Positions 1 through 9,962 are shown, numbered from the stretch's first letter. The stretch is 64,000 bases of DNA from Ascarosepion bandense (GCA_037127315.1 JBBBDQ010001944.1:1039001-1103000); one strand, 5' to 3'. The notes: a model not told the origin generated them from the sequence alone. Program-made: numbers and translations.

Positions 1-118
1 TTGGAAAATTAACCTTCTAACCAGTCACCAACGCGCGCTTATTTTAAAATATATAGTAAATGTACCATTAAAACGGTCACTCAATACATACGTTCATATA
101 TATATATATATATATATA

Positions 119-402
119 AACACGCTTGGGCGTTCATGTCACGAAAGAGACATGACTGACTGGGCAGAAGATTATCCCGCAGTAGTTTGCCATTGCTTTC
201 TGCAGTAGACTGGTTGCCAGCCAAGGCGATAGAACCCAATCTGTTCTGTTATTTAACCCATAACTGGAAGGAAGAGACGGATTAATAACTTTCCCAAAGG
301 TATATGCGCGTAAGTGAATGCGATCAATTCAACTGGAATTCGAACTCGGCTCCCCGATTTCTCCTTCCGAGCCGATATCCACTGGACCACAACGCACATC
401 CC
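119..402 (-). mobile_element. tRNA-derived SINE, family S1, near full length
   Basis: Read on the minus strand this starts with a tRNA-like head: box A resembles TGGTCCAGTGG and box B is GAGTTCGAATTCC. A body follows that contains a hairpin (CATGTCTC, short loop, GAGACATG, imperfect here), and the copy ends in CGCCCAAGCGTG. The same order of blocks recurs at 1690-1975, 4418-4530, 27310-27468, 27800-28050, 41103-41405, 47683-47985 and 49463-49560. Both internal polymerase III boxes are visible, so a SINE is the natural reading. It is non-coding and abuts a (TA)n tract at 97-118. Confidence 0.8.
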
Positions 403-429
403 ACCTCTTACTCCCAAGATCTTAAACTA

Positions 430-574
430 AAGAACTTTTAGCGATAATTTATTATCATTCAAATCAACCCTCGAATTTACTATTCAGAGCGTTTTTTTTT
501 TTTGTTTTTTTTTGCAAAGAGTGTGAACTATAACCAAGTAATTTTGTACTGGATTAGTTACTAACCACAGAAAA
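430..574. other. Unassigned AT-rich spacer
   Basis: I see no gene or repeat I recognise here, only homopolymer T runs near 491-515. Confidence 0.4.
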
Positions 575-1420
575 GTTTGCTAATTCTTCTTCGGGGCATG
601 AGGGATCTTATCCATCCAAAATATCAAGTCCGTTTTCGCTCTTAGCAAATTTTCTCTCTCCCAACCCCTGTTTTGCCAACCATTTACAAAACCTCTTTAG
701 GTCGGCTATACCCTGATTTTCTCTATCTCTTTTACCTTCAATAATTTCTAAGAGTGTCAAAATATCGAAGTCCTCTGTTTCTCATTAGAAGCCTAGCAGT
801 TTTAACTGTCTGTTTGTGATTTTAAATTTAAGTATTTTCTCTTGCAATTTTCTTTAAAACTTTTTTCATTTCTTACAAGTTCAGTCCTTAGTATGTTCGT
901 CATTATTCCGTAAGCACATTTCTATTACCATAAGTATTTTCTTTATCCGTAATGAAGCTGTCTAGCATTCACTGTCACATCAGAGAACCGACATTTTGTA
1001 AGGTATTCTTTGCACTGTTTCTCTTTTGCTATTTCTTAATATTATGCTTAGCTCATGAAACGCATCTTCCTTTTTAATTTAACCTTCGGATTTTGGTGAC
1101 AGAATATTATATTTTCCATTTATATTTTAATGTTTATATTTGATTTTTGCAAGTCCAATTTGTAATTCAGTAAGCTTTCCTTTTTTTTAACAATCCTATA
1201 TCATTTCACCGAGCTGTAGTTGGCATTTTGTGGTCTTACTTTTTGCTGATAACCATATATTCAGTATTCTTGAAATTTATGCATAGTCCTTTCTTTTCGC
1301 TTTCTCTTGCCACATTCTATAGGAGGTTTTGCATTTTCTTTTTAGCGTCTCCGTCACATCTGTTTCATCCATGTATCTTATTATATTGAGATTGTGGCTA
1401 CCAATGACGAATCCTAGCAA
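575..1420 (-). mobile_element. Decayed RTE-like LINE, 3' half
   Basis: Minus-strand translation in several frames gives a degraded reverse transcriptase palm (NIIRYMDET in place of the usual RYADDT) near 1330-1390. Near 640-760 there is a C-terminal stretch resembling the EGKRDRG...I..L..WL motif of the other RTE-like copies in this window. The 3' end, near 580-595, is a short GAA-rich tail like the longer one at 11247-11303. The frame is broken by many stops, so this is a dead fragment. The family call rests on shared motifs with the 11, 12.5, 34, 48 and 59.7 kb copies. Confidence 0.6.
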
Positions 1421-1689
1421 TGACTTTATCTCTCTGAGAATAATTTCGCATAAAACTGAATAAAATGTTTATGAAACAATAAAATATTTACAATTGAAAT
1501 GTAAAGATTAATAAATTACAGCATTGTCAAAATATTATATAAATATTTAATGTTTTACTAATTTCATAGAAAATTAAGTAATATTGTGACGTACGAATAT
1601 GTTTTTACTTGACCATTTTGGCTGTTACATTGTTAAGGCTATCGTATGAAATAAAAAAGATGTTGAAATTAATTATAGTATGAAATCCA

Positions 1690-1978
1690 CACCTGTACGT
1701 TGCAGTGCAGGAACGAGAAATTGAAGAGCAGAGATCAAATTCCAGTTGAAACCGTTGCATTCACTTACGCACAAATATTCTTCGGAAATTAATTCGTCGT
1801 TTCTCACTCCAGCTATCGGTTAAGTGGGAGGACAGATTAAGTTCTATAGCTTTCGTTGGTAGCTACTCTCCGCGAAAAGTGATGACAACCTACTACGGAA
1901 AAATCTTCTGCCCAGTCAGTCATCTCTCTTTCTAGACATGATCGCCTAAGCGTATATCATGTATCGCACTTAACTAAC
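1690..1978 (+). mobile_element. tRNA-derived SINE, family S1
   Basis: Diverged copy on the plus strand. The head is degraded, and the body shows ATTCACTTACGCACAAATA, CCCAGTCAGTCAT and GACATGATCGCCTAAGCG at the expected spacing. It ends just before the (TA)n tract at 2011-2061. Confidence 0.75.
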
Positions 1979-2004
1979 TGATACAGCACCTGAGATAATA
2001 TTCT

Positions 2005-2010
<6 letters not shown>

Positions 2011-2061
<51 letters not shown>
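2011..2061. repeat. (TA)n microsatellite
   Basis: Uninterrupted TA dinucleotides directly upstream of a hammerhead SINE leader. Comparable (TA)n tracts lie at 97-118, 3850-3880, 4043-4076, 5562-5584, 5911-5952, 10916-10970, 24947-24979, 31724-31746, 31971-32009, 34838-34886, 36727-36774, 37149-37190, 39977-40021, 43303-43352, 43743-43791, 46132-46187, 51426-51456, 51673-51717, 51857-51910, 52398-52431, 55702-55734, 56047-56107, 56720-56747, 57434-57504, 58051-58092 and 58407-58447. Many abut transposon ends. Confidence 0.95.
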
Positions 2062-2063
<2 letters not shown>

Positions 2064-2364
2064 TCTCATTACGATTGAGCTCTCTAGAGAAGAAAAGTTT
2101 AAAAACAGTTTCGCTTCTGCGATATATGCATTACTCTATATCAATGAATTGAGTTATTTCAGAGATTGGCGTGTGTGTATACACTCTTTATATACAACAA
2201 GTTAAAATTTCCCTTCTCTGATTCCATGCGCCTATGGCTCAGGGGCGTAGCGACTCCGACTGACACCAAATCGGTCGAGTTTCGATCCCGGCCAGAAGCA
2301 AGTGGATGTGTCTAGCCACACTGATGTGCTGTGATACAGCGAAACAGATCTGTCTGCGGATGAC
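2062..2364 (+). mobile_element. Hammerhead SINE (family S2), full-length copy A
   Basis: This is a SINE of about 300 bp. It has a leader starting GCTCTCATTACGATTGAGC, then a tRNA-like head (box A TGGCTCAGGGG at 2234-2244, box B GTTTCGATCCC near 2279-2289), then a 3' hammerhead ribozyme domain at 2310-2363. A (TA)n tract follows directly. The leader is shared with the copy at 58711-58994, which shows that it belongs to the element. This copy has one core lesion (A9 changed to U in CUGAUGA), so its ribozyme is probably inactive. Polymerase III transcription from the internal boxes is inferred from box similarity. Confidence 0.85.
2310..2363 (+). ncRNA. Hammerhead ribozyme domain, copy A (core mutated)
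   Basis: The core reads CUGAUGU, then stem II GCUG/CAGC with loop UGAUA, then GAAA. A minimal stem III follows (ACA, loop GAUC, UGU) with C at the cleavage position, giving a predicted cut after 2354. Stem I is GUC...CCACA paired with UGCGG...GAC and has one C-A mismatch. A9 is U, which should abolish or strongly reduce cleavage. Confidence 0.75.
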
Positions 2365-2399
2365 TATATATATATATTGTTTAATTACTTAGTTTTTGG

Positions 2400-2540
2400 C
2401 CATGATAAAATTAGACCAGTGCACATTTGTATTAAAAATGTTCGATACAATTACATTTTAGCATTTTGAATATTTTTCATTTGAAAACTAGTTATTACGC
2501 GACCTAGGTTTCTACCATATGGTGTCTTTCTGCGATTTTC
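2400..2540 (-). repeat. Repeat with hammerhead-like end (family H2), copy d
   Basis: The 2400-2490 part matches 4525-4605. On the minus strand 2494-2536 holds a hammerhead-like fold: stem II CACC/GGUA with a terminal mismatch, then GAAACCTAGGTCGC. The first catalytic box is AGAAAGA instead of CUGAAGA, so it is degenerate. It lies directly downstream of the hammerhead SINE at 2062-2364, in the opposite orientation, as the copy at 4609-4670 does relative to its SINE. Confidence 0.55.
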
Positions 2541-2589
2541 CTCAACTGATTTTACAGTTTACTGGGGTTTTTTTTAAGTCCAAGTGTTT

Positions 2590-2850
2590 TAAGTCTTTCA
2601 AGTTCAAATTGACTCTCTTCAGGTGAATAAATTTGTGACTTTACATAACGAGATCCGTTTGTCTTTCTGGTGGCCGAAAATACTGTGTATATATAGATAA
2701 GTGGTCGGTGAGCAGGTTAGAAAGTTCATATGTATGTGTGGTTGTTTGCTGTTTTTTTTTGTTTTTTGTTGTTTTTTTTTTTCATGACACGGCTCCTTAA
2801 ATATCTTCTGTTTTGGTAATCTTTCATCTTTCATTGGCCAGAAAATTATT
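2590..2850 (-). repeat. Left arm of inverted repeat with hammerhead-like end
   Basis: This is the reverse complement of about 3440-3690, with clear similarity through AGGTGAATAAATTTGT and GTGAGCAGGTTAGAAA. On the minus strand the outer end reads CUGAAGA, a stem II of 4 bp, then GAAA. It may be one terminal repeat of a Penelope-like or retrozyme-like element. No coding remnant is visible between the arms. Confidence 0.55.
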
Positions 2851-3439
2851 TTAACACTGACTTGCGAATGCTGATTTCGTCTTTTGTCCTCAAAATTGTT
2901 TTTGGTATTTTTAATTCAATTCTACTTTTCAGTGATAAGAAGTATCATACGGGTCATCAAGTCTTGTTTGGAATCCATAACTAATAATTTCCACCATGGC
3001 TCACGATTGTTTTAGAGCACGTTCGAATTTAGTGTATCTGTGTGTGTTTTAGATTTATCATGTTGTTTTGTTGAGGGAAAGCTTACATTTTTTATAAATA
3101 TGTCTTTCTGCATCATGAGTGTGTCATAGTGTGCATTTTGTTACATAGGCATTACTTTGAATTTTACCTCCACTTCATTGGTGTAAGTGTTGTGAAATAT
3201 ACAATTCCTGCTATTGGCTAGTTTAATGGTACTTCTATGCGGGACTTCTCTTTTATTCAGGCCTTGTGTCGCCTCCACGTATATTTTTGGGTACTAATCG
3301 CATTTTGAAGCATAAATTACGTTTTTAGAATTGCATCTGTTTTTATTTCAAGTGTGCATGTGTTTTCGAATTTGAAGTGGTTTCTTTCTATCGATGTTAC
3401 AATTCCCTCATCATTTTTTAAGAAAAAATGACATTTCGC
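2851..3439. other. Spacer between inverted arms, nothing recognised
   Basis: T-rich sequence with no open frame of note and no motif I can assign. It could be the degraded interior of the element defined by the two arms. Confidence 0.35.
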
Positions 3440-3690
3440 AAGAAAATTCTGGTAAATGAAAGGTGAATGATTCCCAAAACGAAGAGATTTTAGGATCCAG
3501 TTTGATTAAGAATGAACAAACGAACAAGCACGCATATTAAATTTCTGACCTGCTCATTGGCCACTTATTCATATATGCACAGTATTTTTTGTCGTCAGAA
3601 AGACGAACGAATCTCGATATGTAAAGTGACAAATTTATTCACCTGACGAGAGTTAATTTTGAACTCGAAACACGCGTATTCACACAAATA
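3440..3690 (+). repeat. Right arm of inverted repeat with hammerhead core
   Basis: Reverse complement of 2590-2850. At 3643-3678 the plus strand reads CUGACGA, a perfect 5-bp stem II (GAGUU/AACUC), GAAA, then CACGCGUA, which can form a 2-bp stem III. The two neighbouring strands do not form an obvious stem I, so activity is doubtful. Confidence 0.5.
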
Positions 3691-3847
3691 CTATTATGGA
3701 CACTAAATGTATTTTACAAAATGCAAGTCAAATTTATGGTAATGATAACAATAAATCTATACTTCAAACAAAACGTTTTCGGCTTCCTGTACTTTTTCCA
3801 CCCATGCCAACCTCTTTCGCTGAAACAGCCCCTATTTCAGTTTTCAA

Positions 3848-3849
<2 letters not shown>

Positions 3850-3908
<59 letters not shown>
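3850..3908. repeat. Compound (TA)n(GA)n microsatellite
   Basis: TA repeats pass into GA repeats. A sister tract with the same TA-to-GA order and similar flanks (TGATTAAGA-like, ATTATGAGAT) lies at 4043-4102, so a duplication of about 190 bp underlies the pair. Confidence 0.85.
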
Positions 3909-3911
<3 letters not shown>

Positions 3912-4034
3912 TTATATATATAGACAGTATATTAGACTAATGATGCGTAACTGAATGCTAAAAATATAAAAAAATTATGAGATTCCGTTTCTCCTTGTAA
4001 ATGATTAAAACAATCTAAATTTTGCCACTCCTCT

Positions 4035-4042
<8 letters not shown>

Positions 4043-4087
<45 letters not shown>

Positions 4088-4102
4088 AAGAGAGAGAGAG
4101 AA
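4043..4102. repeat. Compound (TA)n(GA)n microsatellite, second copy
   Basis: Repeats the structure at 3850-3908. The downstream flank (AGACTAATG...AAATGGCAAAATAT...TTATGAGAT) also recurs, which supports a segmental tandem duplication. Confidence 0.8.
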
Positions 4103-4218
4103 AGTATACTAGACTAATGTTGACGAATTAAATGGCAAAATATGAAAGATTATGAGATCCCATTTCTCCTTGTAAATGATGTCAAGTAACTAAATTTTAA
4201 TACTCTCCTTATATATAT

Positions 4219-4378
4219 ATATATATATCCGCAGACAAATCTGTTTTGCAGCTCATCAATATGGTCAGAGAGCCGATTACTTATAGACGGGATTGAAACA
4301 TGACCGAATTGACATCAGTCAGCAAATCTACCTCTGAGCTATCGGTGCTCGTTAGAATTTGAAGGGGCGTATCAAAAT
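4219..4378 (-). mobile_element. Hammerhead SINE (family S2), copy B, decayed
   Basis: Minus-strand copy with a recognisable tRNA-like head (4290-4360) and 3' domain (4229-4275). Stem II of the ribozyme is lost: about 10 nt between the CUGAUGA-equivalent (UUGAUGA) and the GAAA-equivalent (CAAA) are deleted. It ends at a (TA)n tract. Confidence 0.7.
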
Positions 4379-4417
4379 TTCATTTAATGAATTCAGTGTA
4401 TATATATATATATATAT

Positions 4418-4530
4418 ATCCTCAGAAAGCAATGATGGCAACCTACAGCGGGATAATCTTCTGCCCAGTCAATCATGTCTCGAAAAAGACATGATCGCCC
4501 AAGCGTGTTTCACGTATGGCACTTAAAATT
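4418..4530 (+). mobile_element. SINE family S1, 3' half
   Basis: Carries only the 3' body (AAAGCAATG...CCAGTCAATCATGTCTCG...GACATGATCGCCCAAGCGTG). The tRNA-like head is missing, and a (TA)n tract lies directly upstream. Confidence 0.75.
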
Positions 4531-4690
4531 AGACCTGTATACAGTTTTATTAAAAAGTGTTGAATAGAATTATATTGTAGAACTCTTGAATATTCTTCAT
4601 TTGTCAACTAGACCTAGGTTTGCAAATCGCCTGAAGACACCACATCGTAGAAACCTAGGTTGCGTAATAACTTGTTTACATATTATATAT
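4531..4690 (+). repeat. Repeat with hammerhead-like end (family H2), copy c
   Basis: The 4531-4605 part matches 2400-2490. At 4625-4668 the plus strand has an intact first box CUGAAGA (4631-4637), a weak stem II, GAAA (4650-4653), and the family hallmark CCTAGGT giving stem III CC/GG. Stem I is only CGC/GCG. The stem II closing pair is C-A, so activity is uncertain. Confidence 0.55.
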
Positions 4691-4695
4691 ATATA

Positions 4696-4792
4696 TTAGT
4701 CGTCCACATACAAACCTGTTTCGCCGTATCACAGCTCATCAGTGTGGCTAGACATCCAATTGCTTCCAACCGGGATAGAAATAATTTCATCA
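4696..4792 (-). mobile_element. Hammerhead SINE (family S2), copy C, 3' part
   Basis: Truncated minus-strand copy that keeps the end of the tRNA-like head and a complete hammerhead domain at 4699-4753. A short (TA)n tail separates it from the H2 repeat. Confidence 0.8.
4699..4753 (-). ncRNA. Hammerhead ribozyme, copy C (core intact)
   Basis: All conserved type I hammerhead positions are present: CUGAUGA (4736-4742), stem II GCUG/CGGC with loop UGAUA, GAAA (4719-4722), stem III ACA/UGU with loop GGUU, and A at the cleavage site. The predicted cut is between 4709 and 4708. Stem I is CCACA/UGUGG plus an outer GUC/GAC separated by a small internal loop, as expected for loop-loop contacts in natural type I hammerheads. 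Confidence 0.85.
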
Positions 4793-4964
4793 ATAAGAAC
4801 ATTTTTTCTCTGATTATGTACTTTTCAAGGTCAAAATGCGCCATATAAAATATTTTGTCATTCAATTACCCACATGCACCAGCTGTAGCTAGTATATATT
4901 GAATAGTGCATATATATATGCATGCATTAAATGGAGATACATGTTTTTATTAATGCTGTAAACA

Positions 4965-5175
4965 TGCGTGTGTGTGCGTGCGTCTATGCATCTGAATATG
5001 TATCTAAGCTTACGAATGAGTGCTTGCTGTGTTTGTGTCTTTGTACATAAACAGGTGAGTATGTAAGTGCGCGTTTGTGTGTATGCGTGTGTATGTGTGT
5101 GTGACTGTGTCTGAATGTGTATGTGTATGTGTGTGTGTGTGATTGTGCGTGTGTCTGTGTTTGTGTGCGCGTGCA
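4965..5175. repeat. GT-rich minisatellite or microsatellite
   Basis: Irregular (GT)n with interspersed TATG and CGTG. The long minus-strand open frame across it (Thr/His rich) is a product of the dinucleotide repeat and not a gene. Confidence 0.85.
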
Positions 5176-5560
5176 TGGTCACGCTTGTACGTTTCACAAT
5201 TTTGTCATTTCTTAGTCTTGGATATTTGCCATAAGAAGACATAGAAAGATCAATATCAAATCTCAGTCTGATTCGGTAAGCGAGATAAACCGCCATCTAT
5301 AATACTGATCCGGACTGGCAGAACATCGTTAAATCTGGGGAAGCAAATGTCGGTACAGCGGACACAATATTCATTGCATACTCGATTTTCAAAATCCATT
5401 TTCCCCAAGATCTCATTCTATACCAATAAGTCATTAGCATCTGAAATGCAGTTGCTACCGCAGGACACCAGTTTCCATTTGTCGGATAAAGATGGAAACA
5501 TAATTGCTTAAATAACGCACGCACGCAAACACATACACATAAATACAAAACAAAACACGA
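5176..5560. other. Unassigned unique sequence
   Basis: No recognisable repeat or gene. Minus-strand open frames are short and show no family motif. Confidence 0.35.
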
Positions 5561-5585
5561 ATATATATATATATATATATATATA

Positions 5586-5908
5586 CAAAATTATGCTATT
5601 ATAATCTGAGGAAAAGAACAGTATCATTTGATAAGTAAGACAAAAGGAAAACTAAATTTTCCTGCCTACGCGTTTCGTTCTGTGGTGGACTTTATCAAGG
5701 CAAAGAGTTGATGACTCCTCAAAGTCAATTTCACTCACAAGGCTTGAGTCAATCCGAGGTATGGTTTTCAGGAACTTTCCAAAGGTGCTGGATGGGAGGA
5801 CCACCTCTTTCAGAGAGGTAACATCAAGAAGTAACCTTCCTAACAAATTGACCATCATGAGATTCGAACCTGGTCTTCATAGTCAGAAAGCAAATGTTCT
5901 AAGCACTA

Positions 5909-5910
<2 letters not shown>
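5586..5910 (-). repeat. PLE-like terminal repeat, copy 1
   Basis: Shares TATAATCTGAGGAAAAGAAC and CCTACGCGTTT with 5965-6110. On the minus strand near 5665-5700 it reads like a worn hammerhead (UUGAUAA...GAACGAAACGCGUAGG), an arrangement often seen at ends of Penelope-like elements. The first box is mutated and stem II is poor, so I do not call an active ribozyme. Confidence 0.45.
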
Positions 5911-5956
<46 letters not shown>

Positions 5957-5964
5957 AAAAGTAT

Positions 5965-6110
5965 ATTCAGTTATAATCTGAGGAAAAGAACAGTATGATG
6001 AAATAAAGAAGACAAGAGGAAAACTATTTTTATCACCTACGCGTTTTGCCCTTTGACCAAATGTATTAATGCAAAGAGTTGAAAGTAATTGTTTTAAATA
6101 AAGTACCTAT
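5965..6110 (-). repeat. PLE-like terminal repeat, copy 2
   Basis: Second, more diverged copy of the 5586 repeat, separated from it by a (TA)n tract at 5911-5952. The hammerhead-like box is degenerate. Confidence 0.45.
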
Positions 6111-6171
6111 AAACAAAACAATTTTGGCTATTCAAAAATATGTAAATATTCATAAGACTAACTGAAATTAT

Positions 6172-7030
6172 TTAACCTAAAAAATGCCATAGTTCATGTT
6201 CGAAGAGAATTTTTTGTCTATATTTCTGAGATGAGGTAATATTTACAGTATATACATTATTCGAACTATTGTCCTCATTTTTGTCGCCATTTCTACGACG
6301 TTTCTGCTGTTGTGCGCTCCGGCCTTCTTCAGGTGCTAGAAATTTCGAACTGAACCCTTGTAATATAGCAATCTGGCCCCACCCGAGGAAGGTTGATGCA
6401 ATCGATGGTGTTTCCCGTCGGTGAAGGGGTCGGCGAACGACAAGACAGGTGTTTGAGAAATACATCCTGTCGGGGCCTGGAGCGGATGTCGCAGGGTGAT
6501 GAGTCGGGCTCGTTTGACCTTATTTCCGACAGCGGCGGAAATGACTACGGAGGCAAACAGAACAGGTGTCTCTTGGAATTACGTGGGCGTTGCGTGGGCG
6601 AGGCAAAACCGGAAGGAAAAGTCCCGGTTCTAGAAGACTATAAAAAGACCTCGACACACGGATTCGCCAGCAGAGAACGGCCAGTGGAAGCAGAGAGACA
6701 CCACAGGCAAGACTACACTCCCGTCGACCCATTCTATGTGCGCTCTCACTCTTCCATCTCTGTTCCACACGGGTTCGTCGTCAGGAATAAAAATATAACC
6801 TTATATTTTTATATATGCGTGTTCTCGTTGTTTGTCGTCGTACGGCGATATATAACACCCTTTATTACAATCACTGTGGTATATGATCTTCATTCCTTGC
6901 GTAGTAATGCCTCTATCGGTAGTCATGAGTTATCTCCCTCTAACCCTGTAAGTTACTTGTCACCACTGCTGTAGCCTGGTATTGAACTCACAACTCTTTG
7001 GGTCAAGTCACAGGAACTAAACAGTGTATA
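6172..7030 (+). repeat. Interspersed repeat H7 interrupted by a solo LTR
   Basis: The repeat runs from GTCTATATTTCTGAGATGAG to GTTATCTCCCTCTAACCC and on to TGAACTCACAACTCTTTGGG. Related copies lie at 45140-45400, 45455-45745 (inverted), 58085-58375 and 60745-60850. At 6355 it is split by the solo LTR. Removing 6359-6861 restores the continuous sequence found at 45.3 kb. Confidence 0.75.
6359..6857. mobile_element. Solo LTR with 4-bp target site duplication
   Basis: A 499-bp sequence that starts TGTAATATAGC and ends TATATAACA, flanked by CCCT on both sides (6355-6358 and 6858-6861). It is GC-richer than its surroundings and contains a TATAAAAAG box at about 6639. The paralogous H7 repeat at 45.29 kb provides an empty site (GAACCC-ATTATTAC). 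No internal retrotransposon sequence or second LTR is present, so it is probably the product of LTR-LTR recombination. The open frames inside it on both strands look incidental. Superfamily (gypsy or BEL) cannot be decided from the LTR alone. Confidence 0.85.
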
Positions 7031-7249
7031 TATCCACTATTTTTTATGTGCAATTATGTTTTTCTTTTAATGTTTAACAATTTCCATAAATCTTCTGAAA
7101 ATTTATGAATGCTTTTTCCAATAGCCAACCATTTTTTGTTTATAGATCTTCTTCTACGTACAGTTTTCTTTTCAGGACGTTGGAGATCCTGGCCTTCCAC
7201 ATCCTCATATGCCTGGTAGCTTTTAACATCCTTTTTTTCTTTTATACCA

Positions 7250-7700
7250 CTCAGACCTCACATTGGTCCTGGGCATGACGATAAACAGCATCCGGGAGCA
7301 AGGCCTCTGACTGAGTGGTTGTGAGAAGCATAGAACCACCTCTTAATTGCTGTTGTTCCTAGGTCCAACCTGACCCGGAGTGGTAGCATCTGTTAGGGTC
7401 CCAGCTATGGGCAAATAGTTAACCTCCAAACTGGAGTCAAAACACTATGAAAGTATAAAAATACACTTTTATAGAAATATATACATAAAAATATATTTTA
7501 TAGAAAAATGTACATTTTTAAGGAAAACAATATTCCCAGAAAAACTAGAATACATTTTCAGTTTTCTAAAATAAAAATAAAAACAACATAATTTCATTAA
7601 AACCTTACTAAATCAACCTTCTTACTATAACCGAACATTAAAAAACACCTTAAAAAACAGCACCTGTTTGGCTAAAATAACCCACAGAGATTAGTATGCC
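7250..7700 (+). repeat. Interspersed repeat T3, copy a
   Basis: Starts GGGCATGACGATAAACAGCATCC, contains GGGTCCCAGCTATGGGCAAATAG, and ends in a short segment with GGCAT/ATGCC inverted ends. Other copies are at 23880-24900, 28425-28850 and 60510-60740, all in the same orientation. It has no coding capacity and its class is unknown. Confidence 0.7.
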
Positions 7701-8340
7701 GTTAAATAAAACTCAAACACAAACGCAAACCCTACTTTACTTCGCTCCTTCCTTCTATCTGTCTGTCGAGTATCAGCTTCTCCAATTATTCCTTCCTCAT
7801 TACGTCCAAGAAACTTCAGGTGTCTTTTCTTGATAAAAATATTAGTTTTCTTTTCATTTCTATGTTCCCCAAAACATCATCGTTGCTCACATCTTCAGCT
7901 CATTGTGTCCTTAGCATCCTTCTGTATAACAACATTTCAGTTGCTTTCCTTTATCTTTGACGAGATAGACCAGCATTCCCTGCCATATTAAAGAACAGAC
8001 ATCACATAACAATTCAATATTTCTTCTTCGTTTCCAGCGTAATTTTCCAGTCTCTCAGTATACTCAGTTTCTGAAATGCACCGTTGGCTATGTGTTACGC
8101 CGCGGGTTTCGTTGGGGCTACTGAAGCCGGGACGCAACGAGAAAGTAAAAAAAAAAGAATATCCCAGGGTTCAAATAGCAATAAAGAACAATGGGATGGG
8201 AAATCTCCAATTCTAGACATCGGTAAACGCAGTAAGAAAGTGACTAATATGCAGACACAGAACAACAGAAGACGACACGAGAATATCTTATAAAATACTT
8301 TATTTACAAAATATACAAATATTAAATTAACGAAAAGAAT
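7701..8340. other. Unassigned sequence
   Basis: No gene or repeat recognised. A short GC-richer patch (8095-8135) has no conserved open frame. Confidence 0.35.
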
Positions 8341-8365
8341 ATAAAACTGGTAAAAAAGGATAAGG

Positions 8366-8692
8366 GAAAAACACATACATATAAAAACACATATATAAAA
8401 ACACATACATATAAAAACACATACATATAAAAACACATATATAAAAACACATACATATAAAAACATATACATATAAAAACACATATATATATAAAAACAC
8501 ATACATATAAAAACACATATATATAAAACACATACATATAAAAACACATACATATAAAAACATATACATATAAAAACACATACATATAAAAACACATATA
8601 TATAAAAACACATACATATAAAAACACATATATATTAAAACATATACATACAAAAACACATACATATAAAAACACATATATATAGGCGACAA
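8366..8692. repeat. Minisatellite, about 16-20 bp unit
   Basis: Repeated units of ACACATACATATAAAA with TATATA variants. The three overlapping minus-strand open frames rich in Cys, Phe, Tyr and Val are translations of this repeat. Confidence 0.95.
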
Positions 8693-9440
8693 AATATAGA
8701 AAACAGCAAAGATAGCAGATTATGAAATATATAAAAACATACAAAAACTTTCAAATTTGTAGGTGTCGACGTCGTTCAGTTGTCATAGAATACCAGAAAT
8801 AAAATTCAAAAAGAAAAATGTTCATTTAGTAATTCTTTGAATAACACAGTTCAATTCCTCGATGTGGTGAATATTTCAGGCAGACGAATCACATGAATAG
8901 ATGACCTTGGCTTAAGAATACCACTCAAGATTCTTTCTTCTGTTATTTGGGTCTCGGTGACATCCAATTTCGGGTCTAATGTTGATGACGTCCGACTTCT
9001 GCAAAAACAAACAGCCAAGTGTCAATGCTATATGCCGACATGCGCAAAACGAAAACCGTTATAAGTTACGTCACGTGTGGATATATGAAAAATGAGTAGG
9101 CGTTTGTGTTTTGAATATGATTACGGTCACTTGTCCTTTAGACAAGCAACGTTCGTATGGCCTGCAATCAAGAACTAGGCAGGAGGTTAGGAAAAGGAAG
9201 GTTCTGTTCCAAAAACTGGCTTCTTTTAGTAACAAAGAAATTATTCTATAATCTGCGCAACCAAGAAAAATTTTAAACAATGTTCTCATATTTCGTTGCA
9301 AATCTCTGGTGTACTAAAAATATACTTGTAAAATATAAGGTGGGGATACAAATATTGGCATAACGTAACAAATGCCAAATCTCCTTCAGAACTTATTGTT
9401 ACTCTTTCCGTATTATGATAAAACCTTTCCAAGGTATTAG
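8693..9440. other. Unassigned sequence
   Basis: No recognisable family motif. A minus-strand 76-codon frame (9071-9301) has no identifiable domain. Confidence 0.35.
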
Positions 9441-9670
9441 AAATTCTGTACCTGTTTGATTTTAATATCCCCAGTATGTAGGTGGCATTTTGGGCTTCTC
9501 TTCTTACTGATGACCATGCATTCTGTTTTTCTCGTAGTTTATATTTTGTCCTTTCATTCCGCTTTTTATCAGTTACTTTCAGTAGAAGGTCTTATAGTGA
9601 CTTTTTCGTTTTTGCTAACAGCTTTGTATCATATGCATATCTTATATTGTTCATATTGTTTTGAATTCAG
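9440..9670 (-). mobile_element. RTE-like LINE reverse transcriptase fragment
   Basis: Minus-strand translation gives NNIRYAYDTKLLA, corresponding to the palm motif RYADDT with one substitution, followed by a K-rich segment and QNATYILG in the expected order. The fragment is truncated at both ends. Confidence 0.6.
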
Positions 9671-9962
9671 AATTGTCCTTCTCTTAGGTAACCAAACAGG
9701 ATTAGACGTCACAGACTGAACTACTATTTACACATAGTTAAAGGTTTTGAATTCAGAATTGTCTTTCTCTTAGTCATGTAACCAAACATGGTCAGACGTC
9801 ACAGACTGAACTATTATTTAACCCATAGTTGAAGGTTTTAAATTCAGAATTGTCTTCTGAAATCGTTGCTACTCATAGCTATATACTTAGATGCAAGATA
9901 GATTCATATTCCAACGATATCACCACGTAATTGAATGTAATAAACGCGACTGGAATTGTAAT
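9659..9962 (+). repeat. Interspersed repeat with three subunits of about 88 bp
   Basis: TTTTGAATTCAGAATTGTC recurs at about 9659, 9746 and 9836, each followed by CAGACGTCACAGACTGAAC in the first two units. A two-unit copy with the same 3' end (CGCGACTGGAATTGTAA) lies at 18178-18396. Confidence 0.8.

Noticed and set aside
4889..5296. 135-codon minus-strand frame with His-Thr repeats
   Set aside because: By-product of a GT microsatellite.
5665..5700. Possible hammerhead at GAACGAAACGCGTAGG on the minus strand
   Set aside because: The first box reads UUGAUAA and stem II does not pair, so I list it only as a degenerate terminal motif.
6393..6974. A 193-codon plus-strand open frame, and its 97- and 82-codon antisense frames
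   Set aside because: Lies across a solo LTR and its flanking repeat, crosses the LTR boundary at 6857, and shows no protein family motif.
8095..8744. Three overlapping minus-strand frames of 121-172 codons rich in Cys, Phe, Tyr, Val
   Set aside because: They translate the 16-20 bp minisatellite in different frames.
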